DNA from: Polaribacter irgensii 23-P
GTDB lineage: Bacteria; Bacteroidota; Bacteroidia; Flavobacteriales; Flavobacteriaceae
Reading direction: 5' to 3'
NCBI RefSeq assembly: GCF_000153225.1
Contig: NZ_CH724148.1
Span: forward strand, 2,310,611-2,374,610
Length of the DNA: 64,000 nucleotides
Positions 35,179 through 45,016 of this stretch are shown one piece after another (the first letter of the stretch is position 1; each line of letters begins with the position of its first letter). Position numbers and translations under genes: made by a program. Under the pieces are notes generated by a model, which worked only from the letters and a program-made list of their open reading frames with translations, did no database searches and was not told where the DNA came from.

Positions 35179-35979
35179 TTAATCTATAATCGTAATTGTG
35201 CCATACATCGAGCCATGAAACTCACAATTGTAATACAATGTGTTCGGTGCGTCAGCAGGTACAGTAAATGTAATTTTCCCAGATTGAGCCCCGTTGTTTT
35301 CCACGCCTTTATTGTATGCTCTTGCCGTACCAGTTCCTGGCGTTGTATTGATATAAAATGGATGTCCCGATACATTCAATTCGAACGTATATGAATTTCC
35401 CCGTTTAAGCGTAAAATTTGGATTGCTAGCGTTAGAAAGTCCTTCTCCATTAAAGATATACGCTGAAGCTCCCGTGTTAGTTACCTTATATGTCGGTGAT
35501 TCCACACCTGTGTTTACATTCACGCCAATATTTCCCTGAGCAACAATAGTAGACAATTCCTGTGCACTTAAATGCACATTTATATAACCATTAAAAGCAA
35601 GTAATCCTTGATACGAAATGGATGTGCCATCATCCAGGGCTGTGAAGGTCGTTGTGCTTTTCCCTGTATCACCGTTTACTGCTTCAAGAGATATCGCAAT
35701 ACCACCGCCTTCTGCAGCCGTATTAAAATGAATATGTGCAGGGTGCATTCCACCCATAGGTGTATTTTGTAAATCTAATTCAACTGCTAATGTAGCATCG
35801 CTGTAGCTAATAAGTTTGGCGGTACCAGAAATTCCAAAATCACCCTTTGTTTCTAAAGTATAGACTTTAGAATTGAGTTCAGATATTTGTGGTATTACTT
35901 CATCTTCGCTACTGCAGCTAGCAAAAAGAAAAGGAATCATTATTAATAATGCCAATAAATTTTTGTTTAAATATTTCAT
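35179..35979 (-). CDS. CHRD plus cupredoxin-fold lipoprotein
   Basis: 266 aa. Lipoprotein signal with Cys in LFASCSSEDE (about residue 21). Residues about 40-150 form a CHRD domain (TLAVELDLQNTPMGGMHPAHIH, YQGLLAFNGYINVHL). Residues about 165-266 form a plastocyanin-like domain with the type 1 copper ligands in place: His in NVSGHPFYI, then Cys, His and Met in YYNCEFHGSMYGTI. It is likely an envelope copper-binding electron carrier or copper-tolerance protein. No partner gene is adjacent. Confidence 0.85.
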   Translation of the reverse strand: MKYLNKNLLALLIMIPFLFASCSSEDEVIPQISELNSKVYTLETKGDFGISGTAKLISYSDATLAVELDLQNTPMGGMHPAHIHFNTAAEGGGIAISLEAVNGDTGKSTTTFTALDDGTSISYQGLLAFNGYINVHLSAQELSTIVAQGNIGVNVNTGVESPTYKVTNTGASAYIFNGEGLSNASNPNFTLKRGNSYTFELNVSGHPFYINTTPGTGTARAYNKGVENNGAQSGKITFTVPADAPNTLYYNCEFHGSMYGTITIID

Positions 35980-36806
35980 GATTTGTGTCTTTTTTTAAAT
36001 ACTACATAAATATACGAAAAATATTTATTTTGTTTAACAAATTAACTATTTGTTTAGACAGTATTATGAAATAATTATGAACTTTATTGTGACTTAACGA
36101 AAAATGCCGTCAAAATAGGGTCGTTTTTAGCCTTTCATCATAATTAACTAAAACCGATATCGAACAAGTTAACAGCTGTTATTTGCCTCGCTCTATAAGA
36201 AAGACGCTTTTCGAGTTATTATTTATTTATAAATAGATAGAACTCTTCCACAATTAAATTTAAACTAGCACACGCTTCAACACAACTTCAAATTCAAAAA
36301 AGTGCTGTGTAAAAAAATGTTATAAAAATGCTAAAGTTAATTTGAAAAACAATGAATTTAGCAAATAAAAATTTTGGCGCTTAGGGAATGACCCACGAAC
36401 TGTTTTCGAGGATTATTTTATTTAATTTTGATATTCGTTAAGAGATACGATGTCATCATTTAGATACTTTTTCTATTTAAATCATATATTCTAACAAACT
36501 CGAAATGTTATTTGCACTATCAAATCTATTTGGAAAAGTGAAAATTTTGAACTGAGGAAAAAACGATAAAATTGATTGAAGACATGTAACAAATATTACA
36601 GCAAGATTTCTTAAAGATAATTCATATTACAACATGGGAATTCTTTTTAAGAATAAAATAGCACTATCCTTAAAAGAATCCTCTTGAAGCGTGTTTTTAA
36701 AAAAAGTATCTGCCAAAAAGAATCCAATTAATTGCTGCCTTTTTTTTTAAAAATCTCAGTTACACATCAAACCACATAAAATATTGCGGGATACTATTGG
36801 CGTGCG
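35980..36806. other. Gene-free stretch
   Basis: No gene on either strand. A faint cassette-repeat trace (CAATTAATTGCTGCC near 36727, ACATCAAACCACATAAAA near 36764) lies just before the AraC relic. Confidence 0.35.
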
Positions 36807-37591
36807 ATGAAGACAATTACGGAACCTGACGCACTAAATCTAGATGCTTCACGCTCTATCCATGTATCCGATTATAAAAATTCACATGAAATTTATAAGC
36901 AACAAATTGCACTAAACAAAACACGTTTAGTTTTCTTCACAATGGAGCCGAAGAGGTTTATTTTGATAATTCTGCACACGCAATAGACAATTCAAAGTTT
37001 CCATTCCTAAAATCTAGAAACTGTTTGGTGACTAAGAAAAATTTCCAAAGAATCACGTCACTATAGAAGGCTTCTCTTTTTCTTTTCTCACGAAGAGAAT
37101 TTAAAATTAATTAGAAAGTTTGGACTCAAAATATCCACAGACAAAATATGACACTCAACGCACTTCTTTAAAAATAACGGCTTTATTAGTGGCTTTGCTC
37201 ACAGTCTTTTAGATATTTCTAAACTTTATAAATCTTTTCAAGAAAAGATTCTAAAAACAAAGTTTAAAAAAATCATAGGATGCCTAATATGCTGAAAAGT
37301 GTTCATTTTTTGTGCGCGATACTTCATAAAAGGAACTATCAAAGTCAAAGGTTTATTCAAACCGTTGAAAACAATCGGTTCAATACATTAAATATCAAAG
37401 TGCTTTCCTTCCTATCAAATACCCCTGTATCAGCCTTCAAAAGAGAGTTTAAGAAATATTTTAAAAATTCTCTAAAGAAATGAGTTCAAAACTAAAGACT
37501 TGAATATACTGCTTTTCTGTTAAAAAATCAACGAAGAAGATCTTCTAACATATTTGAGAGAATTGAATATCAAACTTTATTAAAGCTGTAA
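36807..37591 (+). pseudogene. Decayed AraC-family regulator
   Basis: Pieces in several frames follow the order of a flavobacterial AraC protein. MKTITEPDALNLDASRSIHV at the start is followed by a cupin-like part (NGAEEVYFDNSAHAIDNSKF). Then comes a linker (FIQTVENNRFNTLNIKVLSFL) and first-helix HTH sequence (VSAFKREFKKYFKNSLKK), then RLEYTAFLLK before the end. It is broken by several stops and frameshifts. The HTH part resembles the intact AraC gene at 58664, so the two may be paralogues. It is unlikely to make protein. Confidence 0.7.
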
Positions 37592-37729
37592 TACGAAAGT
37601 ATGTCCCAACACCAAAGCACTATCAATCAAGTTGAACCAGTATCAATGTTTTTTGAGCTATTTTAGTACCTTGATACTTATTAAATCTGCTTAAATTTGT
37701 AAAATAAATTAATAATTAAAACAAATACT

Positions 37730-38290
37730 ATGATAAAATCGATATCCATATTAGCAGTCTTAATAACTTTTTCAAGCGCGGTTTTGGGACAGCAAACTTT
37801 TACCTTGTCCAGTACTGATTTAGGGGGGCAAGCTACTACAAATGAAGAGTTTAATAGTTTTGGCTGCACTGGTAAAAATCAATCTCCGCAATTATCTTGG
37901 AAAAATGCCCCAGAAGGAACTAAAAGTTTTGCTGTAACTATGTACGACTTAGACGCTCCTACTGGCAGTGGATGGTGGCACTGGGTTGTATTTGACATTC
38001 CAGCAAGCACAAGCGAATTAATCTCTGGAGCTGGAAACACAAAACTAAACTTAACACCAGAAGGCGTTATTCAGAGTATCACTGATTATGGTATCCACGG
38101 TTATGGTGGACCTTGCCCACCAAAAGGACACGGTTTACACCAATATATAATTACAGTTTATGCTTTAAAAACGGACAAACTCGGATTAAATGAAAGCACG
38201 AACCCCGCTGTAGTTGGATATTATTTATGGAATAACACACTCGCTAAGGCTAGTATTGTAACCTATTATCAAAAGAGCAAAGAACAATAG
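37730..38290 (+). CDS. PEBP/YbhB-YbcL family phosphatidylethanolamine-binding-like protein
   Basis: 186 aa. A signal peptide (MIKSISILAVLITFSSAVLG) is followed by the complete PEBP fold: FGCTGKNQSPQLSW, FAVTMYDLDAPTGSGWWHWVVFDIP with the DPD-like anion-pocket motif, YGGPCPPKGHGLHQYIITVYAL (GxHR-type motif as GHGLHQY). The bacterial family binds small anionic ligands; its role is unsettled. The gene stands alone and ends in a strong terminator at 38312-38345. Confidence 0.88.
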   Translation: MIKSISILAVLITFSSAVLGQQTFTLSSTDLGGQATTNEEFNSFGCTGKNQSPQLSWKNAPEGTKSFAVTMYDLDAPTGSGWWHWVVFDIPASTSELISGAGNTKLNLTPEGVIQSITDYGIHGYGGPCPPKGHGLHQYIITVYALKTDKLGLNESTNPAVVGYYLWNNTLAKASIVTYYQKSKEQ

Positions 38291-38311
38291 CCACCTACTA
38301 ATATAAAAAAT

Positions 38312-38345
38312 AAGACCGGTTTAGATTTTAATCTAAACCGGTCTT
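38312..38345 (+). terminator. Strong hairpin after the PEBP gene
   Basis: AAGACCGGTTTAGAT and ATCTAAACCGGTCTT form a perfect 15-bp stem with a 4-nt loop (TTTA), 21 bp after the stop codon. There is no long T-run, so it may be bidirectional or act as a mRNA 3' stabiliser. Confidence 0.75.
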
Positions 38346-38941
38346 GCATGTGTTCCATTCGATTTACAATGAATACATTAATTATCAAATTTTTATTGCA
38401 TTTGTACCTTGCAGCGGTTCATTCCACGTTGTACTTTGAAATTACATACCATTGAGCATCGCTATCTTTTTATGTACGCTAATATTTGTGCTAAGACAAA
38501 CCACTCACTTTATAATAATAGTATTATAAACGCCAAAACTTGCCGCATTTAAACGATTATTAGTGATCGTTTTTGTTGTGATTTCTCTTCACCTATTTAC
38601 CTTTTCACCGCTATACTTCTTCACCTCTTTATCTTTAAGATAACATAGACCCTTTCCTTTGGCGGTGTTCGGGATTATGAGTGTATTTATTTCAAACTAA
38701 TCTGGATCGATTTATAGCTTTTGATTTTACAGCCTTCAATTTAATGATCTCTATATCATTATAATTATGGGTAGTAATCTACTTAATACAACAGTAAAGG
38801 CACATTGCGATTCATCGTTCTTAAAAGGTATTTGCACTACTGAGAAAATGGAATCTACACAATAACATGAAATAATTAGTACTCCTTTTTATGCAGCGGT
38901 ATTCTAATATTTGATAGTGCACCATTTAAAGCTACACCCTT
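38346..38941. other. Gene-free stretch
   Basis: No gene or recognisable element seen. Confidence 0.35.
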
Positions 38942-38968
38942 ATAAAAAAAATAGTCCTTTTTATTTTA

Positions 38969-39334
38969 TTGATACCATTTTTAAGCACAAATGGGCAACA
39001 CATGGGCAGTAAAGACTATTGGAAAGCGAATAAAATTAAACACAGTGTAGGGTCTTTTGGTATCAGCAGTGTCACCTATGCGTACTTGTCAGATCACACC
39101 AAACATAAAAATTTAAACGAGGTACAGAAGCGATTAATTTCACTTTCCACAGCATTAATTATTGGTACTTTAAAAGAAACAATTGACAGTCTTTCGCCAA
39201 ATAACGAAGCTTCTTGGGGAGATATGAGAGCGAACATAGCAGGGGTTCTGGCTTTTCAAGTGGCCATAACAATTCCACTAAGTATTAAACGCCGGTCGCT
39301 AAAAAGAAGGGACATCGCGTACCAAAAAATTTAA
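38969..39334 (+). CDS. YfiM-like small periplasmic protein with altered start
   Basis: 121 aa from TTG 38969. In frame upstream, the sequence from ATA at 38942 reads IKKIVLFILLIPFLSTNGQ, a complete signal peptide preceded by a stop at 38927, so the natural start was probably an ATG now read as ATA at 38942. The mature part has the DUF2279/YfiM pattern: DYWKANKIKHSVGSFGIS, GTLKETIDSL and WGDMRANIAGVLAFQ, short helices around conserved K-H, KE-D and D-M-x-A-N-x-x-G residues. The function is unknown. It is either weakly expressed from a non-standard start or being lost. Confidence 0.6.
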   Translation: MIPFLSTNGQHMGSKDYWKANKIKHSVGSFGISSVTYAYLSDHTKHKNLNEVQKRLISLSTALIIGTLKETIDSLSPNNEASWGDMRANIAGVLAFQVAITIPLSIKRRSLKRRDIAYQKI

Positions 39335-40249
39335 ATACAATACCCATTATAACTTTTTATTTCAAAAAAGTAGACGCTCTAAAAAGAGTTTCCAAATTGA
39401 TATTATGCTCATTAAAAAATTAAACCAACAGCCAATAACCTCTTTAAATTGACTAAAGTATAACTGCTAGGGCATCTTACACTCATAAAGAATACTTACC
39501 TGCGTCACAACCATGGTAAACGCTATAAAATTTCACAAACTTTAAATACTGCTCAAAGCAGATGCGATTATCAATTACACCTTTACAAATAGCAATTCAA
39601 AAAACTCATTTGTAGGTATTCACAAGCATTCATTTGTACAAGCATGACTTGCTTAATTCAAAACAATTTGAGCATGAGATCTTAATCTCAGAACACTGAG
39701 CGCAATTTTTAATAGCAATTACACTTAAGCGATCTAGATGATACGAGATTGCATTGTTTAAAGAAATGTTCAATTTAGAGTAGAGTCCTGTATTTAAAAC
39801 AATATGAATTTAAAATTAGTTCTCAGTATTTTAACCAAACAATATTGTGGCAAATCTATAACATATAATTAAGAAGTTTAAAAATTAGGGATTTAATCTT
39901 TACACTTATAAATTCACAAAGAGTACTGATTGATTTTTTACAAAAAGAATGTGCAATGACCTGTCTCATGCCTCCCTAAACAATCTCACTCATTATTTAT
40001 TTGTTATCGAAGTATTCATAATTACTAGTTTTACATTCACTTTTAAAAAATAGAAAAACAAACAAAATACTCATTCAGATTTTAAATATCAGATTTTTAT
40101 CTTATTTTCACTATCGAATACTTAGATTTTCAGCAATCTTAATACATCCTAAAAGTGCTTACTGAATTGAAATCAAACGAACTTGACAAAAAAATAGCCA
40201 AACGAATCGCATACATACGTAACTATTACGTTCAACAAAAATAAAAACC
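39335..40249. other. Gene-free stretch
   Basis: No supported gene or element in about 0.9 kb; AT-rich with many stops in all frames. Confidence 0.4.
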
Positions 40250-41188
40250 ATGAAAATTAGCGCTTTTGTAATAATTGCATTCTTCTGTTCTCATATTATT
40301 TGTGGTCAGCACAAAAAAATTGAAGTAACACACAAAATAAAAAATGACAATAGCATTGAATTTTATTACAAAAAAAATATCCCTGGAAGTTATTATTTAA
40401 AACTTGAATTTGATAATCTTACAAATTGTAATGACCGTAGGGCATACGAAAAAATAATAAAACACAGTGCTGGATCATTATTCACATTAAAACCATCTAA
40501 TAAAAATCAAGGAATTTCCTTCTCTTATAAATTTATTTATACTGCTGGCAACCCAAACCCAAAAATAGACGAAGACATTGTCTATCTGCTTCCTTTTAAA
40601 ACAGAAAAATCCGTAAAAATATTTGAAGCGTCAAATGTTGGAGAAAAATATTTTGGAAGTAAAAAACCAATTGATTGGAAATCTTTTATTGTGTATTCAA
40701 CTAAATCTGACACTATTTACGCGATGCGCAAAGGGATCGTGGTTGCAATTTCAGCTACTTACAATAATAATGCTACCTTCAAAAAAGTTTACACTAGCGA
40801 AAGAAATAGTATTTTAATAGAGCATATTGATGGCTCTATCGCCTCTTATAAAGGATTTGATAAAAATAAAATATTTGTAAAATTAGGCCAAGAAGTCTAT
40901 CCTCATTCGTTCTTAGGAAAGTTAGAGAAATTTAATACTCCGAATTATCGATTAGATTTTAGTGTTTTTTATTATCTAAAAAATTTATTGGATACTGAAA
41001 AAAGTACGCTAAAAGATAGAGATCACAAAGTTCAATTTCTAGACCCAGTCTTCTTTATAGAAAACGCGAATAAGAAAATTAAGTCCAGAGAAACGTATCA
41101 GGTATTATTGAATGAGAACATTAAATTGCAGGAGTTTTCAAGAAGAGAGAAAAGGAAATACAGGAAAGAACCAAAATTTTTCGAGTGA
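40250..41188 (+). CDS. Secreted LytM-like protein lacking catalytic residues
   Basis: 312 aa. Signal peptide (MKISAFVIIAFFCSHIICG), a beta-rich N-domain (about 20-130), then a divergent M23/LytM fold (about 150-270): YAMRKGIVVAI, NSILIEHIDGSIASYKGF, GQEVYPHSFLGKLE and YRLDFSVFY. In active M23 peptidases the second and fourth of these would be H-Y-x-H-L and H-L-H-F. Here the zinc-binding His residues are replaced (SYKGF, RLDFS), so it is probably a non-catalytic peptidoglycan-binding or regulatory protein, as in EnvC/NlpD-type activators. The basic C-terminus (RREKRKYRKEPK) is typical. Confidence 0.7.
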   Translation: MKISAFVIIAFFCSHIICGQHKKIEVTHKIKNDNSIEFYYKKNIPGSYYLKLEFDNLTNCNDRRAYEKIIKHSAGSLFTLKPSNKNQGISFSYKFIYTAGNPNPKIDEDIVYLLPFKTEKSVKIFEASNVGEKYFGSKKPIDWKSFIVYSTKSDTIYAMRKGIVVAISATYNNNATFKKVYTSERNSILIEHIDGSIASYKGFDKNKIFVKLGQEVYPHSFLGKLEKFNTPNYRLDFSVFYYLKNLLDTEKSTLKDRDHKVQFLDPVFFIENANKKIKSRETYQVLLNENIKLQEFSRREKRKYRKEPKFFE

Positions 41189-41388
41189 TACACCGCATTT
41201 AAAAACACACAAAAAGTTAAGAAACTTTGTTCAAATACCAGAGGATAGCTTAAAGAAATCCCTTTGTTTTTTTTTACAGACACCACTTTAAACTGCAGCT
41301 GCGTGGCTACATAATTTTATAGTTCTTAAGAAAATATACGTGCGAAATAATTGTAATAAATAACAACTAGCAAGCAGCTAAAGGCGTT

Positions 41389-41724
41389 CTAATTTGTAGA
41401 ATTTTCCACCACAGAGGCGCCCCAATCCGAAATAGAATGGATTAACGGAATTAAAGTTTCACCAAAATTTGTTAAGGAATACTCTACTTTTAAAGGAGGC
41501 TTTGAAGTGTATACTTTTCTTTTAATAATGCCATCCTCTTCTAAGGTCTTCAGTTGCAAACTTAGAGTTCGTTCGGTTACCATTGGTATTTCTTTTCTTA
41601 ATTCATTGTATCGCAATGTTCTTCCGATAAGATGAAATAAGATTACCGTTTTCCATTTCCCACCAATCACCCCCATGGTTAAACTTGTACAGCAGGGGTA
41701 TTCTTTTCCATTAAAAGTATGCAT
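41389..41724 (-). CDS. HxlR-family transcriptional regulator
   Basis: 111 aa winged-helix regulator with the family signature CTSLTMGVIGGKWKTVILFHL, RYNELRKEIPMVTERTLSLQLKTLEEDGII and KVEYSLTNFGETL. Cys11-Cys12 (YPCCTS) near the N-terminus could be a redox or electrophile switch, as known for related HxlR proteins such as YodB. It diverges from a nitroreductase gene and likely represses it through the inverted repeat at 41738-41815. Confidence 0.92.
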   Translation of the reverse strand: MHTFNGKEYPCCTSLTMGVIGGKWKTVILFHLIGRTLRYNELRKEIPMVTERTLSLQLKTLEEDGIIKRKVYTSKPPLKVEYSLTNFGETLIPLIHSISDWGASVVENSTN

Positions 41725-41737
41725 TACTCAATTAAAT

Positions 41738-41815
41738 TTAAACTATCCTTATTGACCGCTATTGCAAATATAAAATACGATACTTACTTTTGCAACTATA
41801 AAAAGGATAGTTTAA
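41738..41815 (+). promoter_or_regulatory. Nitroreductase promoter bracketed by a 13-bp inverted repeat
   Basis: TTAAACTATCCTT (41738-41750) and AAGGATAGTTTAA (41803-41815) are exact reverse complements. Between them lies TTG (41762-41764), a 20-nt spacer and TACTTTTG (41785-41792), a Bacteroidota promoter. Two HxlR dimers, one at each arm, could close the promoter. Confidence 0.75.
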
Positions 41816-41829
41816 TAAAAATTAAAAAC

Positions 41830-42429
41830 ATGAGCTTTAAAGAATTGATGCAGCAGCGATATACAACAAAAACATATGATGCTAGCAAGAAAATAGAAAA
41901 CAAAAAAATTGAGGAGTTAAAAGAAATTTTACATTTAAGTCCATCATCTATAAACAGTCAACCTTGGAAATTTACTTTTGTTTCCGATCATGACACAAAG
42001 CAGCAGCTTTCAGAAGTATCCTGGTTAAACACCCAGAGAATTCTTGACAGTGACACTGTTGTCGTGTTTAGTCGAATTGACAAGATCCCCTTATTCGAAC
42101 AACAAATTGAGAATGAACTGGCAAAAGGTGCAGTTAATTACTATCAAGAATTTATAAAACCGCAAACAGAAGAACAAATAAAATTTTGGTTTGATAAACA
42201 AGTTTATCTCGCTTTAGGTGTTTTTTTAAGTGCTTGTGCTGAAATGGGTATAGACGCCACACCGATGGAAGGAGTTGAGCCAAAAAATTATGATAAAATA
42301 TTAAAACAGACGGACTACGCAACCCTGATGGCTGTTGCTATTGGTTTTAGAGACGAAACAGATGTAAACCAACCAAGCAAGAATCCAAAATATAGAAGAG
42401 CTATTACCAAAGTAATCGAAGCAATATAA
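41830..42429 (+). CDS. NAD(P)H-dependent nitroreductase family protein
   Basis: 199 aa from ATG 41830 (MSFKELMQQRYTTKTYD), the conserved family start; the longer frame to 41719 would cross the promoter. FMN-binding nitroreductase features are LMQQRYTTKTYD (phosphate-binding Arg), LSPSSINSQPWKF and the C-terminal MAVAIGFRDE. The NfsB-like length and the adjacent HxlR regulator point to reduction of quinones, nitroaromatics or other electrophiles, induced by the same compounds. Confidence 0.9.
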   Translation: MSFKELMQQRYTTKTYDASKKIENKKIEELKEILHLSPSSINSQPWKFTFVSDHDTKQQLSEVSWLNTQRILDSDTVVVFSRIDKIPLFEQQIENELAKGAVNYYQEFIKPQTEEQIKFWFDKQVYLALGVFLSACAEMGIDATPMEGVEPKNYDKILKQTDYATLMAVAIGFRDETDVNQPSKNPKYRRAITKVIEAI

Positions 42430-42496
42430 AAACATTTATTTTAAATACACTGGCTTAATCTTCATAAAATCCTGTGTCAATAGACAACACAATGTC

Positions 42497-42530
42497 AACG
42501 GTTTGGATACCTATTCGAACCGTTTTTGTT
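42497..42530 (+). terminator. Intrinsic terminator of the nitroreductase gene
   Basis: AACGGTTTGGA (42497-42507) pairs with TTCGAACCGTT (42514-42524), with mismatches near the loop, and runs into TTTTTGTT. Confidence 0.7.
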
Positions 42531-42563
42531 TACCGCTTTCTCGTCACAACCTAAAAGGCACTT

Positions 42564-42605
42564 ACTTTTGACACTCGTCATTTTATAATGACGAGTGTCA
42601 AAAGT
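42564..42605. repeat. Perfect 19-bp inverted repeat
   Basis: ACTTTTGACACTCGTCATT, loop TTAT, AATGACGAGTGTCAAAAGT. No genes touch it, and the nearest T-run is short. It could be a terminator, a protein-binding hairpin or a single-stranded DNA or RNA structure. Confidence 0.7.
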
Positions 42606-42949
42606 TTAAAAGTGTTATTTCAATTATTTACAATCAAAGTAATTTAGTATTGAGGCCCTCTTTTATTGTCTCTGATTCTTAAACATATTCCTTATTGCGA
42701 TGAAAGGAAGGTTTAAATACTGCCTAAAATATTTATCTCCTTTAAATGAGCTCATTTGATATCGCAAAACAGTGACAATTGTCAAAAAAGACAATAGTTA
42801 AAACAATAAAAAATGAAACCTTAAAAGTAAAAGAAGCAGACGGTGTACGCACTTCACTGATTCGCTATATATACACTTGTAAATAAATTAAAAAAGAACT
42901 ACAAATAATGCACTACAACAAGTGTAATGTGAATAATACTATTTCTTCT

Positions 42950-43035
42950 CGACTTCTAAAAGTCTTTCAGATTTTCTACCTCTAATTTATTTATTACTTT
43001 AGTAGTAAAAAGAGGCAACTACGCATTTCGTGCAT
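42950..43035 (+). repeat. Decayed cassette-repeat right half
   Basis: CTAAAAGTCTTTCAGATTTTC, then TTATTTATTACTTTAGTAG and GAGGCAACTACGCATTTCG follow the order of the intact repeat (hairpin, TTTATTTACTAACTTTAG, GCAACTAACC). The GTT end is gone. It precedes the GRAM pseudogene, which may once have been cassette cargo. Confidence 0.45.
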
Positions 43036-43065
43036 CAAACCAAAATTGCAACAATCGCAGCAACA

Positions 43066-43640
43066 ATGATAAAATTGAAGTGGAAATATCAAATTATATC
43101 AATCATTATGATTGGACTTTTATATGTTGGTTTATTAGTAGCACTTGATTATTTCTTTAGCGAGAAAATAAACAGCCTCCAAAGTTGCATTTTTTAAGGT
43201 GTTTTTTTTGGAGTTTTTATGGGATTAGCATTCCCCTATGTGTCAAAGAAATTTAGTATTCGGTTGACATCAAGAATTGGAAAAAAGTAAACCTCAATTA
43301 GCTCCATTCGAAAACATTGAAATGGAAGGTTCAATAAATTTGTTTCGCGGAATGTAAGAAGTGAGCAAAAAATTCTCTTAACGAATAAAAAAAAAGTTTT
43401 TCAGCCTCACGGAATAACCATCCAAAAAGGCCAAACTAACATTTTTACGATGGTATCTCCGGAATGATAAAAAGGAAAACAGCAAAATTAAGAAACAACG
43501 GAATTCTATTAAAAAAAAAGGACGGAGAAACAGTTGACTCTGTTCATAAACAAGAAAAATAGATGGATAAACAGAACGAAAAAGTAATGCGCTGCAATCG
43601 CCCACAAAATTTAAAGCATTAAGAATAACTGGAGCCACTC
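43066..43640 (+). pseudogene. Decayed GRAM-domain membrane protein
   Basis: ATG 43066 opens a two-helix membrane protein (IISIIMIGLLYVGLLVALDYFF...). In-frame TAA at 43195 interrupts it, followed by GVFFGVFMGLAFPYVSKKF. Frames then shift to PFENIEMEGSINLFRGM and LLTNKKKVFQPHGITIQKGQTNI, the core of a bacterial GRAM domain, and to a final DGETVDSVHKQEK segment. At least one nonsense mutation and several frameshifts separate it from a functional protein of about 180 aa. Confidence 0.65.
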
Positions 43641-43665
43641 AACTTGCAAAACAACATAAAATAAT

Positions 43666-44496
43666 ATGACTGAATTAGTTTCCGTAAATTGGCTACGCAC
43701 TCATTTAAGAGACGACAATTTAATTTTATTGGACGCGACCTTGGAAATAAATATCCAAGAAAAACATGCCATTCAAAAAAATCAGACAATTCCTGGTGCT
43801 CGATATTTTGACATAAATGGAAAGTTTTCTAATAAAAATGCTTCCTTTCCAAACACAGCGCCCTCAAAAGAACAATTTGAAATTGAATGTCAAAAGCTAG
43901 GAATCAATCAAACATCAAAGATCGTTATATTTGATGCGAATGGAATCTATTCGAGCCCAAGAGCTTGGTGGTTGTTTAGAATGATGGGATACCACACAGT
44001 TTCAGTATTAGATGGAGGGCTTCCTGAATGGATAAAAAAAGGGTTTTCACTGGTACCTCGGGCCCTTGAAAATTACGCGCTTGGAAATTTTAAAGCTTTA
44101 CCCAATGATGATTTTATAAAAAGCTATCAAGATATTATCAATAATGTAAATACCAGATCCTTCACTGTAATTGATGCTCGATCAGAAGGGCGATTTAACG
44201 GAACTGAAAAAGAACCAAGAAAACATTTAAAAAGTGGGCATATTCCAAATTCAGTCAACATTCCGTACCCTTTGGTTCTTGATGAAGGAAAGTTCAGAAC
44301 AACATCAGAGCTGAAAGAAATCTTTAAGACCCCCTGCCCTGACAATAAAAACATAATATACAGCTGTGGTTCTGGGCTAACAGCGTGTATTGTAATGCTT
44401 GCTGGTGAAATACTAAATAAAAAAGGCTTGCATATTTACGATGGTTCTTGGTCTGAATGGGCAGAACTTCAAAAGTTAACAGAAAATGCTGAATAA
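43666..44496 (+). CDS. Two-domain sulfurtransferase (rhodanese/MST family)
   Basis: 276 aa. Two rhodanese domains: an inactive N-domain (about 1-130, LLDATLEIN..., PGARYFDINGKFSN) and a catalytic C-domain (about 150-270) with VIDARSEGRFNGTEKEPR, GHIPNSVNIPY and the active loop YSCGSGLTACI. The loop CGSGLTA is the 3-mercaptopyruvate sulfurtransferase type (CG[SA]GVT) rather than thiosulfate type. It acts in the cytosol in sulfur transfer from mercaptopyruvate or thiosulfate. It stands alone, with a short inverted repeat (TGCTGAA 44487-44493, TTCAGCA 44502-44508) at its end. Confidence 0.9.
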   Translation: MTELVSVNWLRTHLRDDNLILLDATLEINIQEKHAIQKNQTIPGARYFDINGKFSNKNASFPNTAPSKEQFEIECQKLGINQTSKIVIFDANGIYSSPRAWWLFRMMGYHTVSVLDGGLPEWIKKGFSLVPRALENYALGNFKALPNDDFIKSYQDIINNVNTRSFTVIDARSEGRFNGTEKEPRKHLKSGHIPNSVNIPYPLVLDEGKFRTTSELKEIFKTPCPDNKNIIYSCGSGLTACIVMLAGEILNKKGLHIYDGSWSEWAELQKLTENAE

Positions 44497-45016
44497 CAGT
44501 GTTCAGCAATCGAAACACCTAAAGCTTTATACTGCCCACTCACGTGCACCTGTAACAATAAAAAATCTCAACCAAGAAAGCACTGCTCTTAAAATCAGCA
44601 CGGCACTGCAATCATAACCTAAAATGGTATATCTTAAAATGAATGAGATGACTTCTGTATTGCAAAATCAACCTATTCGAGCTGCTATAAATACTTTAAT
44701 TGCTATTTTATTGACCAAAAGCAATACTGAATTTAAGAATTCAACAGAACGTGCATGCTCTTTGAAAATTAAGAAAGATAAATTTTCGAAACTTTTTTTA
44801 TTAGTGTGTAGATACTCTTAAAAATAAAATTGCGTTCTGAAAAAAATATTTTAAAATATGACTGCAGAAAAATCTGAACCTCCTGCAAGCACTTGAGCTA
44901 GCACAGCCCTCAACGTACTCCTAAAAATAACTTTAAATTGTACACCTCTTGTCTCATTGCTATAATAGCCAATGGACCACTCAATTGAACGAAACACATA
45001 TATCAAAGCAATCATC
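44497..45016. other. Gene-free stretch
   Basis: No gene supported. A frame at 44624-44821 has no recognised or protein-like features. The inverted repeat spanning the end of the sulfurtransferase gene (44487-44508) is the only element seen. Confidence 0.35.

Noticed and set aside
44624..44821. 65-aa frame after the sulfurtransferase as a gene
   Set aside because: No domain or signal, and the surrounding sequence is decayed.
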